A stretch of DNA of 64,000 nucleotides from Sipunculus nudus (lineage: Eukaryota > Annelida > Sipuncula > Golfingiida > Sipunculidae): the NCBI GenBank assembly GCA_026874595.1, contig CM049315.1, forward strand, positions 69,201,916 to 69,265,915, given 5' to 3'. Of the stretch, positions 10,565 through 19,540 are shown in pieces. The position numbers and the translations under genes were made by a program. The notes below the pieces were generated by a model, which ran no database searches, was not told the DNA's origin, and saw nothing but the letters and a program-made list of their open reading frames with translations. Numbering within the stretch: position 1 is the stretch's first letter; the number at the start of each line of letters is the position of its first letter.

Positions 10565-13500
10565 CATAAGCAGGCAGGACGGGAAAGTCTTTCCGTTGTC
10601 TTGGACAGTTTGTTGTCCGCCTTACTGAGTTGTTCACAGGAAGGAGTTTAACTGAACTATCAGTTTGTTAGCAAATGTAAAAATAAGACCCTTAACCCTT
10701 TATCGTGTTATTTAGTTGATGTATAGGGTTTCAGTTTTAGTTCTAGCTATAGCCAAATTACAAATTTTACACTATGGGGGCTTACTTTGCATATAAAAAT
10801 TTGAATACATATGAAAGCCATTTAATTAATAAAAAATATAGAATAATTCTATTTGGTATTATCTGTCCACAGGAGAAATTTAAGCAAAAAGTGAATGACC
10901 TAGAATATCGGCGTAGATTTGCTACAGCCAAATAAATTTTTGCATAAAATTTGCAAATAAAAATCAGATTATTCAAATAAGATATACAGTTTGTACCCAA
11001 TAAAGATCCCCATGTTATTTCCTATTATTTGTTTTTTTTTCTTTATCTATGTGCATAATCAATAGAGTTTTGGCTATTTCTTTAAAATTAGGCATGTCCT
11101 AAAACTTTCAGAGGTTACAATGGAAAAGGGATAAAAATGGAACTACAACCTAGTTTTGTGAAGAGGAATAGTACCTCATCACGAAAAACTGGATTTTGAA
11201 TTGTTATACCTTCAGTTGGGGTATGACCCCCAAAAACCCTTTCTGCCGTACGTCTAATCGTGAATGGGCTGGTCCGTTTCTTAAGCGCTAAACGTACCAA
11301 CTGGTTCTTCGAGGGGGTCAGACGTGTATGGCCGCACACTCATACCCATACAGCTGGGGTTTTTATCGCCAAAATGGGAACCGGCCTCGATTTAGCTGAT
11401 ATCGCTGGAGAGCAACCCATTTTCAACGAGAAAGCCATAAGTAATTATAATAAATGTGAAGAAGATAAAACATCTTATTTTGTTATATTATATGGGAAGT
11501 TTTACATCTCATGATGTATTAGGTGTGATTTGTTAAGGATTCTTCTACTGTATTTGAAGTGTAACTTTGAGACTTCAGCTCAGGGCATATGGGCTGCTTG
11601 CGTGTAGGCAAACAAGCAGTGAAATTTGAGAAATCGCGAACAACTCAAGAGAGCCAAATCAAAACATAAACTGTTTAAGGCCAATTAAAGGATAATTTAG
11701 ACTTGGTTTAAATTGTGTTAATACTGTTTCTGTGCACTCGGGCGTGACGCACCTGCGATACTCGCGGGCAGTTGCTCACGCACCTCAAGTTACCTAGGCC
11801 ACGTCTTCATGCATTGCTAGCATTTAGCACTTTGCGCTTGTCAACTGCTTTTGAGTGTTGTGGAATTTTCTACGCCCATTTTTTAGTAAACATTCTACTG
11901 TTTATTATTTTTAGTCGTCACTTGTTTTTATACGCATACCGCACAGCATCACATGATGGCAGACGAAGAAAAGGATGTCTTCAAAACCAACCAAGAAAAG
12001 TCGGACAATTTTGATTTGGGCGCATGGGCCGCCATTGTTGGTTCGACAAAGAAGACCATCGCGGTTTTGCTTAAGGAAGACCTTACCTCCGTAGACGTGC
12101 TAGGATTACTAAGTGAAAAGGACGTCTTAGACCTGTCCCTAACGCTGGGCCAAAGGAACTTTTAATGGCTGCTTTAACGCGTTTAGATAATAGCAGTATT
12201 GAAACAACCCCGTAAAAGCGTAGCTTACCCTTTGGAAAGCCAGTCTGTAAGAGGACCTGCAAGCCTGACAATTCACGACATCAGGGGACAGAATGTCCAT
12301 TTAAAATCGACGTGGTCAGGTCTTTGATGATTTCTTTGCCCAAGACGCAAATGTACCCATTGCAAAAGATATTTTTATGCAAGCAATGATCCCTGGCCAT
12401 ACAGCGAGGCACCAAAGGACCCTTTAGATCCAAGATCAATTCTGACTATTAAAGCAAGTAAAAACAATGTCGTGCATATCTCAGAGTTTTTGCCAGAACG
12501 TATTAGAAAACGGTATTAGGGGCGTATAAGGGGCCAGGCTTTGTATGCTCAAAGCAGCACATTTGTTATGACGATCACCCATACAGTGGTATTACCATAG
12601 AAGAATGGTCTGCAGCAAACTGTCGCCTTATGTCGCATCTACTCCATTCTGGAGATCTTCATGTTACAGACATTGATTATTATCTGGCTTATACCACACA
12701 AATCGATGATCTTCTAAGTATAATTGGGATTCATTATTAGACTGATTATCAGTACAGGGAACGTCAAGCAGAGAATGGTTTTAAATGGGGCGCCCTCACA
12801 GCGAACATGGAACTGCAACAACTCTGGCAGGCTAAATACAGTCATTATATAATTCAGAATCGTTCAGGCAGTTCCAAATACCCAGGTTCAGTACAGGAAC
12901 AGAGGAAACCCGAGTGTAGATTGTTTAAAATTCGGAAGGAAATTGCCCTTTTGGTGATTCGCGTAAATTGCATGTAAATAATGACAATAAGGGAGCTGTT
13001 GCAGAAGCACGATTTTCTGTCTCAAAAAAACGATATGTAAATACCAAGGGATCGTTAATGTTAGCAGCTTGGGAGCAGTTGTTGTCAAATCATGACCAAG
13101 ACAGACCTTATATTTTGCGTGGGGTACGCAAAGGCTTTCATATCCTCAGTCAGCCCGTTGATGTTAACAAAGCCGTTGAGATTGATAATTATAAATCGGC
13201 AACTGCGCCCTCTATTGTAAAATCGGGTTGAAGCCCAAATAATAGAAGATTTGGACAACGGCCAATATCACATTGTGAATTAAGCACACCCATTGTCTCA
13301 GCATTAGGGACTGTTCCTCAGAAAGGGTCTTCAAAGTATCGTATAATTCATGACTGTAGCAGACCACCTCGGGAGGCGCTTAATGACTTTGCGTATAAAG
13401 ACCCCTTCAAATATCAATCAGTTCAAGACGCTATAGATCTAGTCACGGAAGGTTCGTTACTTTCCAAAGTAGATCTCTCCAATGCTTACTGCATGGTTAA

Positions 13501-13773
13501 AATTCACCATGAGGATTATGCTGCCACAGGCCTTAAGTGTACATTTTCAGGGAATTCCAGATCCACATGCATGATTGATAAACGCTTAACCTTAAATGAG
13601 ATTGTGGAAATAGGAAAGATTTATAAAACGAAAGATTTGGCAAATTATTTGAAACGAGTGCCTACCAATCCCATAGTGAACAATGCTGCCAATACCGAGC
13701 TTGGACGTTATGGCGCTATCAACATGTGGACTTCCAGCAAGCGCGCAGAAAATAAAGAATTGACATCACGAAA

Positions 13774-13831
<58 letters not shown>

Positions 13832-15134
13832 CTCTGAGCTTTTCAATGAAAATAATACAGAAAGAAAAAAAGAAGCGTATCCTCAATACGTATAGGATAT
13901 CGCTTTTAGTGTATCGCAATACGTATTGTATCCGAATAAGCTGACCGTTACTCAGCCCTAGATCTCACGGAGGGTAAATTCTCAACTAATCAGAACATCT
14001 CAAACATCTTCACACCACGACTAATTAAAGCCCATAGCAATGTTAGGCCTTTCTAAACTGCACGCAAGGTAAAGGCCTGTTTAAACTACTAGCAAGGTAT
14101 ATTTCCCCTGCCGGGAGTTCAGCAAATATAGAATACACAGCCGGAACTGCCCAGCAAATTAGCCACTCCCTTTAAATTGTCATTCCTTCTATTATAATAA
14201 TTTATACATCCCGCGGTTTCTTAAAATAACGATAAATATAATATACCCTACAATATAGCATACATATAAAAATGTATTATAAAATTATATAGTTCATATA
14301 TTCTGTAAACATATTAGTGAATAATATATGTATATATTATATATTCAGGCATTTTACCAGGGACATCGAATCGTCCTGTTCAAGCTGTATTTAAACTTGC
14401 GTGCCCACAAAGGTCACAATTCAGGTAACGACATTAACCAGTCCATTTCGATAAAGTTTAGCAACAGGTTGCCACTGTTCTGACGATCATGACGTGTAAA
14501 AAGAGAAACGCTCTGTACAATGCAATGTGTGGAACAAACACTACACAGTTCTTCATAATGTGGCCATTCGGATTTCAAAGGCGCTTTCACTGGAAATGTT
14601 GAAATATTTAATAGATGTTCATGTTTTAATATGAATATCCAATGGTCTACTGACAACGAATTGACACCTCCCTTTAATGTGACAAAACATATGCCGAGGC
14701 ATTATATGAAGTGATTTGTCGGGAATATTAAGGATGCTTCCAATGTAAATATACATATCAATTGTGTACGTCGATTTTTTTACTATAGGTATTCCAAAAT
14801 CATCGCATGCCATATTGAAAGTGACAGGCTATGATTGCCATTTAGCAGAAAAGCCCTTTTCCTGATGTTCTTTTTATTTTCTTACAGGCTTTTTTGCTAT
14901 GTACTTTCTCTTGTGTCGTTTATTGTCAGTAACTAGATGAGATCGGCCGTTTATTTTTATCTTCAATGGAGAAAATAGTTTATTTCAAAGGGTTTTTACT
15001 GATGAAGTTATCGCTATTCCGCCGTATTGACATCCTGGATATCAGAACAAAATTTGATAGCGTTATAGGAATAGCAAATATTTTAGGATGACTTTCATCA
15101 TATCAAACATAGTATTTATATCGAGGTATCAGTA

Positions 15135-15214
<80 letters not shown>

Positions 15215-15685
15215 GTGAATGAATAGCCATGCTGGTTCGTTGTACGAAGAAATGGAACAAGAATACACAGAAAAGTCGGTTCACTGCCGATGGGAATCGA
15301 ACCCATGACCTTACGATTGCCGTTCGCTAGCTCTATTACTGAGCTACAGCAGATCCCCGACCCCTCTGTGTATTTGCACATATTTCTTTGAACAACTAAC
15401 CAGCATTTCTATTCATTCATGTATCTGTATACTATATGCCTCACACCACATAAGGCCACCAGTTCTCCCTGCTGTTTGCAAAGTTGCTGTGCCAACACAT
15501 GTAGTGGGTAGTACTCTGACGTCACGGCAGTGAAGTCAGATCGCTGGTTCTATAAAAGTGTGCAAATACACAGGGGGGTCGGGGATCTGCTGTAGCTCAG
15601 TGGATAGAGCAAACGACCCGCTGTCGTAAGGTCATGGTTCGATTCTCATCGGCAGTGAACCGACCTTTCTGTGTATTCTTGTTCC

Positions 15686-15738
<53 letters not shown>

Positions 15739-17507
15739 GATTTTAGAATTTTAGAGGTACTGTTATTCATGTTGAAAACAACATATAAAAGGTTTTATAG
15801 TTGTTACGGAGTGCTTGACGCACGCGTTACAAGCGTGGTCGTCAGGTAAGGGGTCGGTAAACAGTGAACATATATTTGAAAGAAATATGCTTGCGAATTT
15901 ACCTACCTGAGCCACTTGGTTTATCTGATATCTGGAAAAGGGAAAATTAAAAGGGGTCATTTCCTCTAACCAACGAATTTAAAGCATTATTTCAAAATAT
16001 CAAACTATAGGCATTTGAAGTGAAAAAGCAATCATCGGTCACAAAGTTTGCATTACTTAGATTCTAACATTTTGATTTCTAATGCAGAATCAGCTATTAA
16101 ATTCCTATCAATATCTGTTATTTTTATTTATATATTTATTCAAATCAATCAGTTATACTTTCTAACGATACCAGAAAACAAATGATGTCATAATTGGTCC
16201 AATTCGTGAATCAATATTTTGGTACGATTTTTAAACAGGTGGTACGTGGTCCATGACGCGCAGCTGAAATTGTCATACTGATCATACGTTATGATATGGT
16301 GAAAAAACAATTATTAAGGAACCTTCACCAATGGAAAGAATGACTGGCAAAATGCTCAAAAATCCAACAGCTAGGATTTGTGCGATGTCTCACTATCCAG
16401 GTGCTCAGAATTAGGTTTTTTAGCTTGTAGCTAATAGAATATGGATCATCATGACCTAGTGCTGAAGGACATTTGCAAAGGATCTTCTTGAAATTTAAGT
16501 AAGAAGGTTTCATACGTATGATTTGTGTCTTTCACATTGAAAATTAATGCTTTTTTGTCAATATGTTCATAGTGACAGTACAGGTCACAGTGACCACATT
16601 GACCCAATATCAGGAATCAAAGAAGATTTGCCAAGGAAATCCCTTGATCTCATATTATAATATCCTAGTTTTAAAATTTTTATTGAAATGTATGACTTTT
16701 AAGAGCAAATGATCATACTTCTGGTTAGTCGTTCACAGAATATAGTCACCAAGACCTAGTTTCAGGTTTCGAGGGGATTTGTCAAGATCTCCCTGGTTGT
16801 TGCTATGGATGATTTTAGGCCTAATGTATACAATTTCAGCCTAACTGCCTTACATGGTGCTCAAAATCATGTTTTCAGCATATACAAATGCCGTATACCG
16901 TGATCTTATTTTAAACTTTCCGCGGAGATTTACCCAAGACATCACTGAATGTCATGTTAGAAATTTCTAGGCCAAATGGATACAATTTGTCCTCCTTCTG
17001 ACTGTCTGGGTGCTCAAAAGCATGTTTTCGGCTCCTAGTTTGAAGAATATAGGCCACTATGACCTTTTATGGACACGGTAATTTCTTACTTCAACGGTAT
17101 TGCAGCGACTGCGAGATGATTTTTACTAAAATACTACTGCCTAATATAATTATGATGGATACCAGTTGGGAGCTTTAGTTTGAATTGTTCATAAATCATG
17201 CAGTAGTCAGGAAGACAAGATCATGAGCAGAATACTGTGTAAAGCATGTTACAGAAAAACATTGGCGCGTTTAATATAGGATATTTAACTGAATATGCCT
17301 AATATTATAAATGTAATTCTTATATTATTTTAAATGTGTAAACAAAATAGACTTAGACTATGGACAATAGAGCTGTTTCTACATATTTGGATCGGATCGC
17401 ATTTAGAAGAGGTCTTCTGTCAGACTTCCATCTGATAACCAATTCTCTACCCAATTATCTGTACTTAACTCATTAATCCATTGACTTCCTCGCTTCTTAA
17501 TCATTTA

Positions 17508-17561
<54 letters not shown>

Positions 17562-18136
17562 CTCTGAAGAAAAACAACACTGTAAATTCACAACAGTCTG
17601 TTTCACGGAATCTCGTGATCTCGTAATCTAGTAAAGTCTTGGCTTTTCAGACCACGCCCTCAGCTTCATTCTAACCACATTCACCTGATGATAGGGTCGC
17701 ATCCCGTGAAACGGACTGTTGTGAATTTACAGTGTTCATTTTCTTCAGAGTTATACCGGTCTGGCCTAGTCTGTAGGCCATAGGGCACTTTACAACGGAG
17801 GGTAACTCTACCTTCTATATATATTATATATATAAAACTTACTTTGATATAGATCTTTTCCTTCCCACCTCCTGGGTTTATGCAGCTCCGACAAAGTTTG
17901 CAGATGTTTGAGACCTGATTGTACACCCCGCCGGAACACCAAGCACGCCTACCGCAAATAGCCAAACACGTGACTTTGTCACTGACCTTCTGTTTTACAG
18001 GAACACAGTCCAGTTCCACAAGATCTCGTCGAAAGATATCTAGGTAGATGTGAGCACAACAAACGCTGAAGGCAATAGCATTTAAAGTCAGGAAAAAGAC
18101 GATCACGTGAATCAGAACCATAAGTGATTTAATCAT
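9033..18136 (-). CDS. Secreted PAN-like/F5-8C gene, left copy, exons 1-3 only
   Basis: Minus-strand gene. Exon 1 is 18136-17843, microexon 2 is 15931-15907, and exon 3 is 9271-9033, with phases 0, 1 and 0 at the exon ends, so all three join in frame. It predicts a signal peptide, a cysteine-rich PAN/apple-like segment, a short linker, and the first part of an F5/8 type C (discoidin) domain. Such proteins are secreted binding or lectin-like molecules; no specific ligand can be inferred. The two exons that would finish the discoidin domain are not found in 1-9032, where a truncated retroelement and a foreign gene lie instead. This copy is therefore probably incomplete, unless its terminal exons lie outside the window. 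Confidence 0.72.
10223..10281. repeat. (AT)n microsatellite
   Basis: About 29 AT units. The matching tract in the right copy is 51822-51871, and the sequence directly to its right differs between copies. Confidence 0.95.
10493..10562. repeat. (AT)n microsatellite
   Basis: About 35 AT units; only about 7 units in the right copy (51952-51965). Confidence 0.95.
11953..13570 (+). pseudogene. DIRS/YR-type retroelement remnant: gag and start of RT (left copy)
   Basis: Broken frames on the plus strand carry, in order: a helical segment starting MMADEEKDVFKTNQ at 11953; a gag-like block around 12590-12960 with GITIEEW and LAYTTQIDDL; a C-rich knuckle-like segment; then an RT start at about 13310-13560 (VPQKGSSKYRIIHDCSRPPR, LLSKVDLSNAY). 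This order and the RT start resemble DIRS-type tyrosine-recombinase retroelements as I know them. The catalytic YxDD region, RNase H and recombinase are not found. Confidence 0.6.
13776..13830. repeat. (AT)n microsatellite
   Basis: About 27 AT units; counterpart at 55173-55226. Confidence 0.95.
15138..15214. repeat. Compound (AT)n(AG)n microsatellite
   Basis: (AT)n to about 15187 followed by (AG)n to 15214; counterpart at 56529-56597. Confidence 0.95.
15284..15352 (-). repeat. tRNA-derived SINE head, left arm of an inverted pair (left copy)
   Basis: On the minus strand it reads CTGCTGTAGCTCAGT (A-box region), then GGTTCGATTCCCATC (B box) and ends CGGCAG, which pairs with the CTGCTG start to form an acceptor-like stem. 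The anticodon loop lacks the usual U33, and flanking sequence is shared with the right arm, so this is a SINE rather than a working tRNA gene. Confidence 0.8.
15587..15655 (+). repeat. tRNA-derived SINE head, right arm of an inverted pair (left copy)
   Basis: Same tRNA-like unit on the plus strand: CTGCTGTAGCTCAGTGG, GGTTCGATTC and a terminal CGGCAG. The matching flanks (CTGTGTATTCTTGTTCC on the outside, GTGCAAATACACAG on the inside) extend the inverted repeat to about 15250-15380 and 15560-15690. Confidence 0.8.
15688..15734. repeat. (AT)n microsatellite
   Basis: About 23 units directly after the right SINE arm; shorter and interrupted in the right copy (57063-57099). Confidence 0.95.
15907..15931 (-). 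CDS. 25-bp microexon 2 of the PAN/F5-8C gene, left copy
   Basis: On the minus strand a strong pyrimidine-rich acceptor (CCCTTTTCCAG) precedes 25 bases, followed by the donor GTAGGT. With exon 1 ending in phase 0 and exon 3 needing one base from upstream, 25 nt (8 codons plus 1) is the length needed to restore the frame. It encodes Ile-Ser-Asp-Lys-Pro-Ser-Gly-Ser plus the first base of Gly, a linker between the PAN-like and discoidin parts. Confidence 0.75.
16330..17080. repeat. Degenerate tandem repeat, period about 152 bp, in intron 1 (left copy)
   Basis: Landmark GGTGCTCA occurs at about 16399, 16856 and 17008 (spacings 457 and 152, i.e. 3 and 1 periods). Related blocks around 'ATGACCTAGT...GAGATTTG-CAAGG-TCTCC-TG' fill the gap. 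About four to five units, strongly diverged; also present at about 57690-58420. Confidence 0.6.
17510..17560. repeat. (AT)n microsatellite
   Basis: About 25 units abutting the foldback; counterpart 58839-58900. Confidence 0.95.
17561..17752. repeat. Foldback: about 48-bp inverted arms with about 95-bp spacer (left copy)
   Basis: Left arm 17561-17608 starts ACTCTGAAGAAAA and includes CACTGTAAATTCACAACAG. Right arm 17704-17752 is its near-perfect reverse complement, ending TTCTTCAGAGT. The structure is kept in the right copy (about 58901-59093). Confidence 0.85.
17679..17726 (+). ncRNA. Hammerhead ribozyme-like motif (left copy)
   Basis: The order is ATTCAC (17679-17684), CTGATGA core (17685-17691), a GGG...CCC stem, GAAA core (17708-17711), a two-base-pair minimal stem III (A-C ... 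G-U) around GGACT, cleavage base U, then GTGAAT (17721-17726), which pairs fully with ATTCAC. All invariant core bases of a type I hammerhead are present. The base of stem II has two unpaired bases on each side, which could weaken it. Similar minimal hammerheads occur in Penelope-like and other retroelements (established). Activity is untested. Confidence 0.5.
17843..18136 (-). CDS. Exon 1: signal peptide and PAN/apple-like segment, left copy
   Basis: 98 codons from ATG at 18136 to the donor AAA followed by GTAAGT (17842). The start sits in a Kozak-like GC-rich context (GCCGCCGCGATGA). Residues 1-25 form a hydrophobic signal peptide. The mature part has Cys at 26, 27, 44, 57, 61, 67, 79, 82 and 85; the spacing C-x3-C...C...C-x2-C is PAN/apple-like, but the domain call is tentative. 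The exon ends in phase 0. A short upstream ORF lies in the 5' leader. The right copy differs at four residues, including Cys85 to Phe. Confidence 0.75.
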
Positions 18137-19540
18137 CGCGGCGGCGGTTGTTTAACCAATTTCATACGGGACGAACATCGCACTGACTTTGCCCATGTAA
18201 AAGTATCGTTGTCAGTTTTATCAATGTTCCGATCTCATGGACTGATAATGCTTAAATGGAACAAAGGAAGTTAATACACATCATTATTTTTTTTTATTTT
18301 ATACTTAGTGCTACAAATTCATGTGAGACAGATGTACATTTGTATTGTTATCCCGATAATTGTTCCCCCATGGAAACCCCATATATCAGCAATTTGAGCA
18401 CTGAAATTTTCAAGTATCCTGCATTTAAATATCCGCTTAAGTAGCAACATATCAATCATTAATATAGTAAATATGTACAGATAGGACTCGGGGTTGTTTC
18501 ATGTCTATTTGTAAATTGATTAGGTCGGAATGGCGACTTTGGAGAAAACGTTCAAACTGTATATCATGCACTTTTATTTATCTCTGTTTGGGTACCTTGT
18601 TAATTTTTTTGTTGTTGTTCATCCACAAATTATTTTCATGAGATTTGATGGAGCACTATCAATAAATTTTAGTAGGAGGTTTGTTTAATAATCAAGGAAT
18701 AATTGCTAGAATATTTTGGCGGATGTCTGAATACAGCTTTTCTATTACAATAAAGACAGATACTTACAGTTTGCTTCGACTTTATTGAAAAAGAAATATT
18801 TCTGTCGTTGTGTCACCTCTAAATTAATAAATGTAAAAAAGTCTAATCTTTAAAGGTGAGATTCCGAACCTGAGACATATTTTTTTCTTTATAAACAGTG
18901 TCAGCCTACTATACCCATAGCAAACCAGAAGACCATCAGACGCAGATCGCTTGCTCGTGGAATTGTTTATAACCATGGAGTACTGCGTTTTAGGCGCCTT
19001 TCCCCTTTATCCGTATTTCTGCTTGGAAAACTGTGGATGGGTGACACGGTTTCATCTATTTTTTTTCTCTGGTGGCAATACAAGTTCTTGATATTGTTCA
19101 TAAATGCAGTGGAATGTAAAGGAGTTCGTCCATGGACCAGGGAACCATTACTTAAAAGTTGAGGGGGGATCGGTAACTGTTTGTATAGGAATGGATTAGG
19201 TTTAAGACAATTAATGAAGATATGCTCTCTGTGAATTAATATCTAGCCGTTTAGTGGAATACCAAAATACTGTAAGCAACATGCTCAATCGAAATCTTAC
19301 CTTATGTGATAAAAATATAAAATGAGTTTTATTTGTCTGGAATAATCAATACATGTCAAATTTGGAGAGTCAGTATAGCAATATTCGTACTGGTACCAGG
19401 TGTAACATAAATAGTGTGATACAAGTTCCCACATCTAACATGCAAACATACGAATTAATTGGTATTATTGGAGAGTAAGGAATCAATCTTATTCGAATTT
19501 CACTTGAAGAAGTAAAAAACATACTATAAAAAAAGGCTTG
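18137..19540. other. Upstream region of the PAN/F5-8C gene (left copy)
   Basis: No convincing gene. A 62-codon plus-strand ORF at 18256-18444 has a hydrophobic start but is frameshifted in the right copy, so it is not supported. The promoter of exon 1 presumably lies here; no core element is clear. Confidence 0.5.

Larger units (their letters stand above)
9817..14170. mobile_element. Inserted element of about 4.35 kb with 8-bp target duplication (left copy)
   Basis: Flanked by TTTAAATT at 9809-9816 and 14171-14178. Ends are weakly inverted (GGGAGTATCTAA against GGGAGTGGCTAA), and a subterminal GGCAGGGGAAAT motif occurs in inverted orientation near both ends. A third, diverged copy of the locus lacks this whole segment and has a single site (about 34999-35006). 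Inside are (AT)n tracts and DIRS-like gag/RT remains. Whether the DIRS piece belongs to this element or was inserted into it is not settled. Confidence 0.65.

Noticed and set aside
10093-10628. ORFs rich in Tyr-Ile repeats
   Set aside because: They are translations of (AT)n microsatellites; the same holds at 13719, 15103, 40679, 51588, 55000 and 56522.
11260-11514. 84-codon ORF preserved in both copies (52575-52937)
   Set aside because: Its preservation is explained by the recent duplication; upstream and downstream extents differ and no domain is visible.
15587-15655. Possible functional tRNA gene
   Set aside because: A poor anticodon loop, shared non-tRNA flanks and an inverted partner show SINE origin.
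18256-18444. Plus-strand 62-codon ORF with hydrophobic start, divergent from exon 1 (possible small secreted peptide)
   Set aside because: The right copy (about 59600) has one T fewer in the poly-T run and is frameshifted, and there is no domain or splice support.
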